Positions 1-9,569 of a stretch of DNA of 64,000 nucleotides are shown one piece after another. Origin of the DNA: Vibrio rhizosphaerae (GTDB lineage: Bacteria; Pseudomonadota; Gammaproteobacteria; Enterobacterales; Vibrionaceae); assembly GCF_024347095.1 (NCBI RefSeq), contig NZ_AP024904.1:310001-374000 (forward strand), read 5' to 3'. Within the stretch, counting starts at the first letter, position 1; every line of letters begins with the position of its first letter. The notes below the pieces were generated by a model. The model was given only the letters and a program-made list of their open reading frames with translations, was not told where the DNA came from and ran no database searches. A program made the position numbers and the translations under genes.

Positions 1-1128
1 TTTACCGGCCAGAATATTATTAATGAAGGTGATATTGAAGCGACTCGTGATCTGTACCTCAATGGCCAAACAGGTGTGAATAACCAGTATGGCGGTATTA
101 TTCTGGGCGAGAATATTGAGTTAGTCTCTCAAGAGGATGTGATCAACGGTCAATATTATCCGTTCAAGCCGGCTGAAATATGTGCGATGCTGCGTGTGGT
201 CAATAACGCGCCTTCCATTGAAGTCGGTGGTAAATTAGCTGTTCCGCCATTTACAGGATGTGGCAAAGTTGCCGCACAATCACTGAGTGCTTATATATTA
301 GGGCAGAATATCAAGGTGGTTGCGCAAAACTTTATCAATGCGAACCCTTATGAAGTCTCCAGAAACAGCTATACCGATCCTGAACTCGATTTGGATTTAA
401 CGAAAAGTGAGCAGGTTGTGGCGTCTGCAGAGTCGATCATGGATATCCGAGTTCATGAGCGATTCTGGAATATGTCAGCGGTTGTCGAATCATGGACCGG
501 TAATGTGATCTTACAAGCCCCGATCATCGACAACGAACGCTACCATATTTGGGCGGATACCTACGAGAAAGTGGTTGGCAATCCCAACGGAACCCACACC
601 AATCAGCAGATCCAATATCTGAAAGTTTTATCACCACCAGCGAGACTGAATGTCGGTCAGGACCTGATTCTGAACAGTGACATGCTCAATAACGAACACA
701 GTAGTGTTGAAGTCAAACGCGATGTGTCCGGGACGGTCAATAAAATCTGGATGGAAGGGCTTAAGCTGCGTGATATTTTCAAACAGACCACGGTGACAGA
801 GCATTCAAAACGTTACTGTAGTAAGCGCGTTTTCGGCCACTGTATCAAACATAAGAGAAAACATTGGACGACGTCGAGTGTGGCACTGACGAAGAATAGT
901 AAAACAGCTGAGTATCCATTTATTTTTCTTGTCGACGGGCATATTCATGAAGGGTTCGGCAGCGAATATAGCATGTTGCAGAATATCACCTTCGGCCCTG
1001 AAGCATCGGCTTATGATCCGAAGCCAATGACTCAACCGGTGCAACCCGGAAAACCTGGCAAATTCGTTCCGATTACGGCCAGCGATGTGACCTTCTTTGT
1101 GGAAAACCCAAATTATCAGGGAGATTAA
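1..1128 (+). CDS. Filamentous haemagglutinin/CdiA-type exoprotein, first part (5' end outside window)
   Basis: The frame is open from base 1, so this is the C-terminal 375 residues of a longer protein. The sequence is rich in short beta-helix-like strands with motifs such as GNVILQAP, ARLNVGQDLILNSD and QSLSAYILGQNIKVVAQ, typical of the haemagglutinin-repeat region of two-partner-secreted FHA/CdiA proteins, which are exported through a TpsB outer-membrane pore. It ends with a TAA where family members normally continue into the segment encoded by the next frame. An AGGGAG Shine-Dalgarno-like stretch just before the stop precedes a 14-codon ORF, then the second part. The family is clear; whether the split is natural or a mutation is not. 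Confidence 0.75.
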   Translation, partial: FTGQNIINEGDIEATRDLYLNGQTGVNNQYGGIILGENIELVSQEDVINGQYYPFKPAEICAMLRVVNNAPSIEVGGKLAVPPFTGCGKVAAQSLSAYILGQNIKVVAQNFINANPYEVSRNSYTDPELDLDLTKSEQVVASAESIMDIRVHERFWNMSAVVESWTGNVILQAPIIDNERYHIWADTYEKVVGNPNGTHTNQQIQYLKVLSPPARLNVGQDLILNSDMLNNEHSSVEVKRDVSGTVNKIWMEGLKLRDIFKQTTVTEHSKRYCSKRVFGHCIKHKRKHWTTSSVALTKNSKTAEYPFIFLVDGHIHEGFGSEYSMLQNITFGPEASAYDPKPMTQPVQPGKPGKFVPITASDVTFFVENPNYQGD

Positions 1129-1130
1129 GC

Positions 1131-1175
1131 ATGGGCTCTCGTCGTGTATTCGTGAATATAAATGTAATTGAATGA
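1131..1175 (+). CDS. 14-residue linker ORF between the two haemagglutinin frames
   Basis: An ATG 8 bases after AGGGAG opens a 14-codon frame whose TGA overlaps the ATG of the downstream haemagglutinin frame (ATGA at 1172-1175). This is the arrangement of translationally coupled genes, so ribosomes leaving the first frame could be handed to the second. It is too short to assign a function and may only be a re-initiation device, or chance. Confidence 0.3.
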   Translation: MGSRRVFVNINVIE

Positions 1176-4033
1176 CTCAGAATCAGGTAAATCAAACTAT
1201 GAAAAAAAATCAAATACCATCGTGGCAGCGCCTGACTTCTTCTACGCTGTTACCGATACTTTTTACCCATATGTCTTTTCCGGTTTATGCTTCGGTCCAA
1301 CAACATATTGCACTGGATTCGATTACCAGCGCAGTGTCCAGCTCGGCTCGTTATGAACTGAAAGAACAAGTTCAGAATTATTTGTATGCGGGTGCGATTG
1401 AACAAAATGAACTGGCTATTTTTGACGGGTTCGGATTCTTCTTCGAGCAAATCAAAGCCAGCTATCCGGCCATGTTGTCGGCGTTTCATGGCAAGAATAC
1501 GACCTTGAATGATATTCCGGCCCGGTTTGGTACACCTTATGTCGAACGGGGTGTCATCCGCCAGCAGATCACCCAGTTACTCAATAAAAGCTGGATTACC
1601 GCGCCCGGTTATTCCAGCTATAACGAACAGACCAAAAAATTGTATGAGAATGCGATCAGTTATGCGCAGTCACATACGAAAAAACTGGGGCAAGCCCTGA
1701 CAGCCGATGAAATCACGCAGATCCCCGCCGATATGGTGTGGCCTGAAATCCGGGTGATCAATGGACGTAACTACATTGTGCCATTTGTTTATTTGACGCC
1801 AACCACCATTGCCAGCCAGAAGATCTCTGAATCAACACTGGCGGCTGGGTCTGCCAGCATCAAAACGGATACCTTTGTTGTCAATGATGCGGATGTGCGC
1901 TTTAAACATAATGCATTGTTGGATGTTACTCATGATTTCATTAATACCAAAGGCAGGATTTCTGGCGGAGAGCTGACCATCCGCACCGGTCGTGAATTGC
2001 AAAACTTATCCGGTACGATTACCGGTGATGATGTGTCACTGATTGCCAATAAATTGGTGAACGACACATTGGTGACGCGTTTTGACTATGGGCACGGCTA
2101 TTCTGAACATTTTGACCAGATAGGTTCTATTGTGTCTCTGGGTGATTTGAATATTCGTACCGCTTCCGATGTGGTCAGTCATGGCGGGCAGTTCTCTGCG
2201 CAGGGTGATTTACGGATTCAGTCTCAAGGCAACATCATTCTTGTGCCACAAAGTGCGAAGAGTGAACGGGCAGAATCAGGCAGCCACTGGTCTGACAGCG
2301 AATCGTCACTGGTAAATTTACAAACCCATCTGTCGGCGATTGATACCTTATCCCTGATTTCTGGCGGTGAAGTGTATATCGAAGGCGGTGTTCTGGAAAG
2401 CCAAGGGCTGCTGGAAGTGCTGGCCGCGCATGGGATTACGCTGAAAAGTGCTGCGGACATGAAGACCTTTGACCGTCGTTTTGAAGCCGATAGCGGTGGC
2501 TTATTCGGCAGCAAGGAGAGTGAATCGGAGAGTAAGACTGAGTCTACAATCGTTAAAACCCTGCTCAAGGCAGGCCAAAGTATGGTTCTGCATACCATTC
2601 AGGGCGATGTGTCGTTAGAAGCGGTTACCGTTGATAGTCAGGGACTGGCTAAAATCATTTCTGATTACGGGGCTGTGGATTTTAAACTGGCTAAACTGCT
2701 GGAAAATTATAGCTATGCGAAATCTTATGACGGGGCATTAGCGTTCCGCCATCAAGGCCATGGCTATCAGCGGGAAGTGGCTTACTATTCTGAGTTCGTC
2801 AACTCTGGCGGCATCATGCTCAATGCATACAGTGGGGTGCGCATTCAGTATGCCGGTGATAAGCATAATCTGGACACAACACTGGCAACACTGGCACAAA
2901 CGCCTGAATTGTCGTGGATGCTGAATGTACGTAATGATCCGTCGATCAACATTGACTGGCAGCAAGTCCAGTTGGTGATGGAAGACTGGGATTATGACCA
3001 GTCTGGCCTGACACCGGCAGCGATGACGATTATTGCGGTGGCAATGGCGGTTGCGACCAGTGGTGCCGGTATGGCGGTGATTGGTGGCGAAGGGCCGCTG
3101 TATACTGCAATTAATGTCGGCTTCAAATCTTTGGTTTCACAGGCAACCAGTAGCCTGATGTCAAATAAATTTGATATCAAAGCCACACTGAAATCATTGT
3201 CGTCTAAACAATCGTTAATTTCATTAGCGACAGCGATGGTGACGGCTGGGGTTCTGAAAAGCGTTGATACCCATCTGTTTGCTGAAGGCACTGATGCTGC
3301 CAATGCAATCAAAGATGCAACCACCATTGATATTGCCAGTAACAGTATCGAAGCCCAAATCATTCGTTCGGTGGTGAATTCAACGGTGAGTATCGGGATT
3401 AATACCGTGGTTCAAGGCGGAGATCTCGGTGATTTCGGCGATGCATTTTCGACCAGCTTCGCGTCTTCGATGGTATCTATTATCGGTAGCTCTTTGTCTG
3501 AGAAAATCAGTGATGCTGCGGGTCATAAAGGGGTGACTGAGACCAACCCGAGCGGGACACCGCAGATCGGTGAAGCGGCCAAGTATATTGCTTATGCATC
3601 GTTAGGATGCGGCATCGGTTCGCTCACTTCTTCGATTGGTGGCGAAAAAATATCTGGTATTGCGATGGGATGTGCGTCGGGTGCGACAGGGAGTGTCATC
3701 GGTGAATATGTGACTGATCAATACGGTGACGTGATTCTAAAAGGGGAACGCAAAGTAGAAGGATGGACCAAAGACCTTTTAGGGAGTGGGCTGCTTTGTC
3801 CGAAACGGATCAAAAAACTGGTGAAAACCTTACGTCAACAAGCGATCAATGTGCCTCGTTATGCGGCTTCAGTGGCAGTATATGCTTTTGGTGATAAAGG
3901 AATTAGTGCCAGTAATGCGGATAATGTGGTGAAACAGAATGCGTTATATCTGCTGAAGTTCGCGTTTGATGAAGATAAAGCGACTGACGATAGTAGCAGT
4001 AGTGATGGTGATGACGAGTCTTGTATTATCTAG
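1172..4033 (+). CDS. Filamentous haemagglutinin/CdiA-type exoprotein, second part
   Basis: This 953-residue protein resembles the second half of FHA/CdiA proteins. Residues ~90-210 (RFGTPYVERGVIRQQI, then LTADEITQIPADMVWPE) match the segment that in most homologues follows the haemagglutinin repeats without a break. Then come beta-helix repeats (~235-560, e.g. GRISGGELTIRTGRELQNLS) and an alanine/glycine-rich hydrophobic region (~680-870) like the DUF637/pretoxin part of contact-dependent toxins. It has its own hydrophobic N-terminus (from MKKNQ, alternative ATG 1199; possible cut after FPVYA), so it might be separately exported. The C-terminus is a short acidic tail (SSSSDGDDESCII). No VENN motif and no recognisable toxin domain or immunity gene follow. 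A hairpin terminator closes the unit. Confidence 0.7.
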   Translation: MTQNQVNQTMKKNQIPSWQRLTSSTLLPILFTHMSFPVYASVQQHIALDSITSAVSSSARYELKEQVQNYLYAGAIEQNELAIFDGFGFFFEQIKASYPAMLSAFHGKNTTLNDIPARFGTPYVERGVIRQQITQLLNKSWITAPGYSSYNEQTKKLYENAISYAQSHTKKLGQALTADEITQIPADMVWPEIRVINGRNYIVPFVYLTPTTIASQKISESTLAAGSASIKTDTFVVNDADVRFKHNALLDVTHDFINTKGRISGGELTIRTGRELQNLSGTITGDDVSLIANKLVNDTLVTRFDYGHGYSEHFDQIGSIVSLGDLNIRTASDVVSHGGQFSAQGDLRIQSQGNIILVPQSAKSERAESGSHWSDSESSLVNLQTHLSAIDTLSLISGGEVYIEGGVLESQGLLEVLAAHGITLKSAADMKTFDRRFEADSGGLFGSKESESESKTESTIVKTLLKAGQSMVLHTIQGDVSLEAVTVDSQGLAKIISDYGAVDFKLAKLLENYSYAKSYDGALAFRHQGHGYQREVAYYSEFVNSGGIMLNAYSGVRIQYAGDKHNLDTTLATLAQTPELSWMLNVRNDPSINIDWQQVQLVMEDWDYDQSGLTPAAMTIIAVAMAVATSGAGMAVIGGEGPLYTAINVGFKSLVSQATSSLMSNKFDIKATLKSLSSKQSLISLATAMVTAGVLKSVDTHLFAEGTDAANAIKDATTIDIASNSIEAQIIRSVVNSTVSIGINTVVQGGDLGDFGDAFSTSFASSMVSIIGSSLSEKISDAAGHKGVTETNPSGTPQIGEAAKYIAYASLGCGIGSLTSSIGGEKISGIAMGCASGATGSVIGEYVTDQYGDVILKGERKVEGWTKDLLGSGLLCPKRIKKLVKTLRQQAINVPRYAASVAVYAFGDKGISASNADNVVKQNALYLLKFAFDEDKATDDSSSSDGDDESCII

Positions 4034-4100
4034 GGACAACGACTGTGATTTGGTGAGGTTAGGTCCTCCGAATCTTTGACAGTCACATCATATCAACACA

Positions 4101-4126
4101 GCCGGGATTCACCTCCCGGCTTTTTT
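4101..4126 (+). terminator. Rho-independent terminator after the haemagglutinin genes
   Basis: A perfect 7-bp stem GCCGGGA/TCCCGGC with a 6-base loop is followed by TTTTTT, 67 bases after the stop codon of the second haemagglutinin frame. Confidence 0.85.
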
Positions 4127-4349
4127 ATGGTGATGTCCGGCTGTGATTTGATGATGGCATCATGGTCGGCTTTTCTGTTGTTGAATATGCACCTGTGTGC
4201 GCCTTGAGACACAATTCAGGAAAACTCATACTTTTCTAATGCTTGCAGGGGATAGATTGCGCTTAGCAACTGGGCTTAGTCATTGCGCCAGTACCACTGA
4301 CGGTTCGCTGTAACCTCTGGCATTTACGTGGAATGGATGATCATCACGA

Positions 4350-4383
4350 AGAGGGGTCAGCATGTCATGCTGACCCCTCTTTC
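4350..4383. terminator. Hairpin between convergent haemagglutinin and GH3 genes
   Basis: A long stem (AGAGGGGTCAGCA pairing with TGCTGACCCCTCT) sits 47 bases past the end of the minus-strand GH3 gene. T-rich sequence follows on the plus strand, so it may act in both directions. The rest of 4034-4429 holds no gene I can support. It contains CTCATACTTTTCTAAT (near 4226), which recurs near 60528 in the phage-like insert between the CRISPR arrays. Confidence 0.6.
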
Positions 4384-4429
4384 TGCTTTCTGTTTTCTTT
4401 CGGTCAAATGTCCGAAGCCAGAATATGGC

Positions 4430-6787
4430 TTATTCTACCGTGACATCACAAATCATGTTCCATGCTTGCGGCAGCACTTTTTTACCTGCGCAGACCTCAA
4501 TGGTATGGCGTGATTCAATTTCTTGTGAAGAACGGCCAATCATCAGCTCAAATTCACCGCCTTCGACAACCCGTTGATTGGAAGCGTCGGTGAAATTCAG
4601 CATATCAACCGGCAGATGGAAGGTGACGGTTTTCTGCTCTCCGGCTTTCAGAAAAACCTTTTTAAAGCCTTTCAGTTCCTTCACCGGACGAACCACGGAA
4701 CAGACTTTATCCCGCACGTATAACTGCACCACTTCTGCACCATCCCGTTCTCCGCTGTTGGTAATCATGACCGAAAGCGTAACTGACTCATCAAACTCAT
4801 ATTCGGTTTTGGCAAGCATCGCGTGGCTGTAGTCGAAGTGGGTGTAACTGAGACCAAAGCCGAAGTTGAACTGAGAACCGAAGTGGAATGCAATCGGAGT
4901 CCCTGAACTTTTCAGTTTATGGTTGTAGAAGTAGGGCACGGCACCGATATTTTTCGGGATTGAAACGGTCAGACGACCACTTGGATTGATCTCTCCGACC
5001 AGCATATCGGCGATGGCGTCTGCGCCGCCTTGGCCCGGCTCCCAACCATATATAATCGCAGCGGCTTCATCTTCGGCTCGGCCAAGATGATAGGGGCGTC
5101 CCCCGGTCACAAGGACCACCACTGGTTTTCCGCGATCTAGTGCCGCATCAAGCAGTTGTTGCTGAACCCCCGGCAGATTGAGCGAATCCGCATCTGAGCC
5201 TTCACCGGTAGTACCGGTCTGGAATAACCCGGCTAAATCGCCGACGCACACGACCGCAACGTCAGCGTCATCAATGATCGACACGGATGATGCGATCGCG
5301 GATGTATCCACACTGACGGGGGAGACTTTGTCTTGCGTGATCGCCATATCAACATCCCCGGGAAAGACCGGCGCACCGCTTTCACGTTTGGTGAGAATAT
5401 CACAGCCTTTTTGATAGCCAACCAGAGTCACACGCTCCGCCAAGGCTTCTTTAATCGATTTGGCGACGCGCTCGGTGGCACTCACACCGGCAAAAATAAG
5501 ATGGACGGGGAAGCTGTAACCGGAAAGCAGCGCCAAGGGATCATCAGCCGTTGGCCCAATGAGCGCCACTTTGCTCTGTGGCGGCAGTGGCAGATGCCCA
5601 TCGTTTTTCAACAGCACAATTGACTCAGCTGCAGCCTGATAAGCCAGTTTTTCACTCGCTTCATTATGTAAGGCTTCCGTCGGAACCGGCGTATAAGGAT
5701 TCTCAAATAAGCCGAGTTCAAATTTGAAGGACAAAATCCGGCCAACGATTTCGTTAATTTTTTCTTCAGTAATCAAACTGCGTTCGATCGCTTGGGTGAG
5801 GTAAATGGCACAGGTATCGTCCGGTAATTCAATATCAAGCCCTGCATTAAATGACTGTGCGGCGGCATCTACACGATCTACTGCTGTGGCATGATGTTCG
5901 CTCAGCAGCTCAACACCGCCGTAGTCAGCGACGATTAAACCATCGAAGCCCCATTGGTGACGCAAAATTTCTGTCAGCAAGTAGGTCGAGCTATGACAAG
6001 GTTCACCGTCAATATCATGATACGCAGGCATGACCGAACCGGCGTTCCCAAGTTTGACTGCCATTTCAAACGGTAACAGGAAGGTATCATTGAGCGTTTT
6101 AAAACCCACATTGACGGGGGCGTGGTTACGGGCACCTTCACTGGCTGAATGGCCGACATAGTGTTTCAGTGTGGCAATAAAATCGCGGTCTTGACCTTGT
6201 AGTCCTTTGACGTAACTGGTCGCCATCACTCCGACGAGATAAGGGTCTTCAGCTAATGTTTCTTCGGTACGCCCCCAGCGCACATCGCGAGAGACATCTA
6301 ACACCGGGGATAATCCTTGTTTCGCACCGACAGCTCTTGCCTGACGACTGATATCTTGCGCAACTTGTTCGATTAATTCCGGATTCCACGTATGACCATA
6401 ATTGATTGACGCGGGATATAAGGTTGCGTCTTTTGTCATCAGACCAACCAGACACTCTTCATGAGCAATTGCGGGGATCCCTAACCGGGTTTCTTCGACC
6501 AGAAATTTTTGTAACTGATTGAGTGCCTTGACGCCAGATACGACATCGACAATATGTGTGCCGAGAGGGCGGGTGATCTGGCCCAGCCCATGCATGAGCT
6601 TTTCTTTGACAGAACGCGAAACCACCTGATTTGAGAACTCCAGTTCACGTTCCTGATGTTCTCCCTGTTCGTCGAGTATCAGCCATTGCGCGCCTAACTG
6701 CGCGATTTTTTCTTCGATTGTCATCTGTGACAGCAGGTCATGAACACGCTCAGCTGTTGTGTAGTTCGCATCTTTGTAAATTGACAT
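4430..6787 (-). CDS. GH3 beta-xylosidase/beta-glucosidase
   Basis: A glycoside hydrolase family 3 enzyme releasing terminal xylose or glucose from short beta-linked oligosaccharides. The ATG at 6787 is chosen because AGGGA lies 7 bases upstream; a 21-residue longer frame begins at 6850. This gives 785 residues. The N-terminal barrel carries LTIEEKIAQLGA-like and IAHEECLVG segments and KHYVGHSASEGARN. The nucleophile Asp (~288) lies in LIVADYGG. The second alpha/beta domain (~410-640) and the C-terminal fibronectin-III-like domain (VVQLYVRD, ELKGFKKV) are complete. The sequence resembles the Thermotoga Xyl3-type beta-xylosidases. No signal peptide is visible, so it is probably cytoplasmic, downstream of oligosaccharide uptake. 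Substrate preference for xylose is inferred from resemblance and from the xyl genes and xylanase in the window. Confidence 0.88.
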   Translation of the reverse strand: MSIYKDANYTTAERVHDLLSQMTIEEKIAQLGAQWLILDEQGEHQERELEFSNQVVSRSVKEKLMHGLGQITRPLGTHIVDVVSGVKALNQLQKFLVEETRLGIPAIAHEECLVGLMTKDATLYPASINYGHTWNPELIEQVAQDISRQARAVGAKQGLSPVLDVSRDVRWGRTEETLAEDPYLVGVMATSYVKGLQGQDRDFIATLKHYVGHSASEGARNHAPVNVGFKTLNDTFLLPFEMAVKLGNAGSVMPAYHDIDGEPCHSSTYLLTEILRHQWGFDGLIVADYGGVELLSEHHATAVDRVDAAAQSFNAGLDIELPDDTCAIYLTQAIERSLITEEKINEIVGRILSFKFELGLFENPYTPVPTEALHNEASEKLAYQAAAESIVLLKNDGHLPLPPQSKVALIGPTADDPLALLSGYSFPVHLIFAGVSATERVAKSIKEALAERVTLVGYQKGCDILTKRESGAPVFPGDVDMAITQDKVSPVSVDTSAIASSVSIIDDADVAVVCVGDLAGLFQTGTTGEGSDADSLNLPGVQQQLLDAALDRGKPVVVLVTGGRPYHLGRAEDEAAAIIYGWEPGQGGADAIADMLVGEINPSGRLTVSIPKNIGAVPYFYNHKLKSSGTPIAFHFGSQFNFGFGLSYTHFDYSHAMLAKTEYEFDESVTLSVMITNSGERDGAEVVQLYVRDKVCSVVRPVKELKGFKKVFLKAGEQKTVTFHLPVDMLNFTDASNQRVVEGGEFELMIGRSSQEIESRHTIEVCAGKKVLPQAWNMICDVTVE

Positions 6788-7360
6788 AAACAAATCCCTA
6801 TCATTGAAAGCGTCATTGAAGATTCTGTCCATTTTGACTGAGTCTTGCAAAGCTGCATTTATTCAAATTCACGATCTGCTTATGTTATTTGATAAATGTG
6901 ATTCAAATACAAAAAAATTGCGGCGACACGAAACATTGTTTGAGATAAGTCACTGTTACCAAATCATCATCCAAGCGATACGGCGGGGGAATTATATTTT
7001 AATGCTTTTTTAAAATTATATTTTCGTCAATTCATTGCGCGGATCATCCGGCGTGATTTTTTATTTTTATCATCCAGCCAATCTCTTTATTTTAGAATGA
7101 ATAAAACAATAAAGTTTTTTGACATGTCGGTTTATCAATGAAAATGACAGGATGATTAGTTACATGTTTATCTGCGGTTAATTGATAGAATTGGTTTATT
7201 TTTGTGATTATTTTGCGGAGATATTCATTGGATAAATGTCAAAATTTGACCCGATACGCAAATAAGTGAATATCCATATTGCTATGCTTGCTAGCGTTTT
7301 AAGGGTTGTGATGTTTATGTCTGTCTTAATTTGATGACGATAGCTCGATTGAGGATAACG
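6788..7360. other. AT-rich divergent promoter region of the GH3 and GH16 genes
   Basis: About 570 bp separate the divergent GH3 and GH16 starts. The DNA is strongly AT-rich with several poly-A/T runs. I see no supported ORF and no operator that I can name; it presumably holds both promoters. Confidence 0.5.
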
Positions 7361-8536
7361 ATGAATATGAAATTAAATACGGCATTAAGCCTAATCGGCT
7401 GCGCTTTATTTTCACACTCAGCAATGAGTGCCGACTGGCAGCTTGTCTGGCAGGATGAATTTACCAATGGCATTGGCCCTGATTGGGTATTTGAGACCGG
7501 CAATGGGAGTAATGGCTGGGGCAATCAGGAGTTGCAATATTATCAGCGGCAAAATGCCACGGTTGAACAAGGGAATTTGGTGATTACTGCCAAACGTGAA
7601 AATGTGAATGGGTTTCGGTATACATCATCACGGATGAAAACGCAGGGATTGGCGTCCTTCCGTTATGGTCGTGTCGAAGCTCGGATCCGTTTACCGAATG
7701 GGAGTGGTCTGTGGCCAGCATTCTGGATGCTCGGCAGCAATATTGACAGTGTCGGTTGGCCGCGTTGTGGTGAACTCGATATCATGGAGCATATTAATAC
7801 CGAAAGCCAAATCTACGGGACAGCACACTGGGAAGAGAATGGCCATGCCAGTTACTCCAGCCCCAGCTACAACCTCGACGTGAGCAAATACCATAATTAC
7901 GCCATTGAGTGGGATGAGAATGAAATCCGCTGGTATGTCGATGGCAACATGTATCACGTGATGAGCATTGCCAATAATGCCGGAGGAACCTCGGAATTAC
8001 ATAACGATTTCTTCTTATTGCTGAATATGGCTGTGGGTGGTCAGTGGCCCGGATTCAATATTGATGAAAGTAAACTCCCTGCGAAAATGTACGTTGATTA
8101 TGTCCGGGTTTACCGTGATGCGGATCGTCCCTCTGACGGGCCATCAAATCATTTCTCCAAACAAATTGAAGCCGAAGATTATTCCAGCATGAAAGGTGTC
8201 GGCACCGGACCCAGTAACGACGTCGGCGGTGGTGATAGTGTTGGCTGGATCGATACCGGTGACTGGATGTCCTACAGCAATATCAATATTCCGGCTTCCG
8301 GGGACTATCGGGTTGAATACCGGGTGTCGAGTTTAAACGGTGGTGGTCGTTTGTCGCTGGATCATAGTGCGGGAGCAACGGTATTAGGCTATCTGGATGT
8401 CGGTGCAACCGGAGGTTGGGACAAATGGACAACGTTATCTCATACGGTGCACATCGATGCCGGAACTTACAACTTTGGCATTTACGCGCAACAGGGTGGT
8501 TTTAACCTGAACTGGTGGCGGATCAGCAAGCTATAA
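7361..8536 (+). CDS. Secreted GH16 beta-glucanase (laminarinase type) with CBM6
   Basis: A 391-residue secreted endo-beta-1,3(4)-glucanase. The ATG at 7361 is preferred over an upstream TTG because GAGG lies just upstream and the product then begins with a Sec signal peptide cleaved after ~HSAMSA (residue 24). The GH16 catalytic domain (~25-260) has GELDIMEH with nucleophile Glu138 and acid/base Glu143. A C-terminal CBM6 (~275-391; IEAEDYSSMKGV, GDWMSYSNI, NLNWWRI) would bind beta-glucan ends. It is monocistronic, with a strong hairpin terminator downstream. The likely substrate is laminarin or mixed-linkage glucan; agarase or carrageenase activity is less likely, as the motif and close fit are of laminarinase type. 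Confidence 0.92.
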   Translation: MNMKLNTALSLIGCALFSHSAMSADWQLVWQDEFTNGIGPDWVFETGNGSNGWGNQELQYYQRQNATVEQGNLVITAKRENVNGFRYTSSRMKTQGLASFRYGRVEARIRLPNGSGLWPAFWMLGSNIDSVGWPRCGELDIMEHINTESQIYGTAHWEENGHASYSSPSYNLDVSKYHNYAIEWDENEIRWYVDGNMYHVMSIANNAGGTSELHNDFFLLLNMAVGGQWPGFNIDESKLPAKMYVDYVRVYRDADRPSDGPSNHFSKQIEAEDYSSMKGVGTGPSNDVGGGDSVGWIDTGDWMSYSNINIPASGDYRVEYRVSSLNGGGRLSLDHSAGATVLGYLDVGATGGWDKWTTLSHTVHIDAGTYNFGIYAQQGGFNLNWWRISKL

Positions 8537-8561
8537 CGATAACGCTTGGCGCATCAGTTAC

Positions 8562-8597
8562 AAATCCCCATACATATTATCCATGTATGGGGATTTT
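8562..8597. terminator. Bidirectional terminator between GH16 and puuE
   Basis: A 14-bp stem, AAATCCCCATACAT with ATGTATGGGGATTT, is flanked by A- and T-rich sequence and lies between the convergent GH16 and allantoinase genes, so it can serve both. Confidence 0.85.
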
Positions 8598-8629
8598 ATC
8601 GTATCAGGGGGCAGTATAGATGCGTGGTA

Positions 8630-9544
8630 TTAAATGGTCGGCGGATGCTTCTCAATCCAATGACGGGCAATGGTTTCCCGTTTGGTGATCCAGACATGGT
8701 CGTGTGACTGGACATAATCAAGGAACTTCTTCAGCGCCATAAATCGGCTTGGTTTGCCCAGAATCCGACAATGCATGCCAATCGACATCATTTTGGGGCG
8801 GTCTTGACCTTCAGCATATAAACAGTCGAAATGATCTTTCAGATACTGGAAAAATTCTTCCCCATGACTGAAACCATACGGCGACGCAAAGCGCATATCA
8901 TTGGTATCCAGTGTGTATGGAATGACCAGATGAGGTTGGGGCTGACCGTCAACACGAGTCCAGAATGGCAGATCATCACCATAATAATCAGAGTCATAGA
9001 GTAAACCATCCTGCTCTGCCACTAACTGGCGGGTATTCGGGGAGTCCCGTCCGGTGTACCAGCCAACCGGACGTTTACCGGTCAGGTTTTCAATGATATC
9101 CAATGCTGCCTGCATGTGCTGACGTTCTTGTTCGATCGGCATATCTTGATAATGAATCCATTTCAGACCATGACAGACGATTTCATGATCTGCCTCGATC
9201 ATTGCCTGAGTCACTTCCGGGTTGCGTTGGAGGGCCGTTGCAATGCCAAAAATCGTCAATGGTAGCCCGCGTTGCCGAAACTCATTCAGAATCCGCCACA
9301 CGCCGACCCGAGAGCCATATTCATAGAGGGATTCCATACTCATGTGGCGTTGTGGATAAGGCTCCGCCCCAAATATTTCAGAGAGAAATGTCTCGGCATG
9401 GTCGTCCCCGTGCAGGACGCAGTTTTCCCCGCCTTCTTCATAATTCAAGACAAACTGTAGCGCGATGCGCGCTTGTCCCGGCCATTGGGCATGCGGCACT
9501 GTGCGGCCATAACCGATATAATCGCGGGGATTGTTTTCTTCCAT
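8630..9544 (-). CDS. puuE: PuuE-type allantoinase (polysaccharide-deacetylase fold)
   Basis: 304 residues, the usual length for PuuE, the cofactor-type allantoinase that hydrolyses allantoin to allantoate in the cytoplasm. The start MEENNPRDYIGYGR and FVLNYEEGGEN are characteristic of the family, as are EIVCHGLKWIHYQ and the long insert VGWYTGRDSPNTRQL that separates PuuE from chitin deacetylases. It is followed 25 bases upstream (on its strand) by a GntR regulator gene and faces a nucleobase permease across a region with operators. Together with the allantoate amidohydrolase at 21.5 kb it supplies the first two steps of ureide breakdown. Confidence 0.93.
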   Translation of the reverse strand: MEENNPRDYIGYGRTVPHAQWPGQARIALQFVLNYEEGGENCVLHGDDHAETFLSEIFGAEPYPQRHMSMESLYEYGSRVGVWRILNEFRQRGLPLTIFGIATALQRNPEVTQAMIEADHEIVCHGLKWIHYQDMPIEQERQHMQAALDIIENLTGKRPVGWYTGRDSPNTRQLVAEQDGLLYDSDYYGDDLPFWTRVDGQPQPHLVIPYTLDTNDMRFASPYGFSHGEEFFQYLKDHFDCLYAEGQDRPKMMSIGMHCRILGKPSRFMALKKFLDYVQSHDHVWITKRETIARHWIEKHPPTI

Positions 9545-9569
9545 GTATTATTTCCTTCCTTTGTCACTA

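Noticed and set aside
4022..4033. C-terminal ...ESCII of the haemagglutinin as a lipid-modification (CaaX-like) signal
   Set aside because: The cysteine is third, not fourth, from the end, and CaaX prenylation is not expected in a secreted bacterial protein.
4034..4429. Immunity gene expected after a CdiA-type toxin
   Set aside because: No ORF with a ribosome site follows the haemagglutinin; the region holds terminators only, so no toxin-immunity pair can be claimed.
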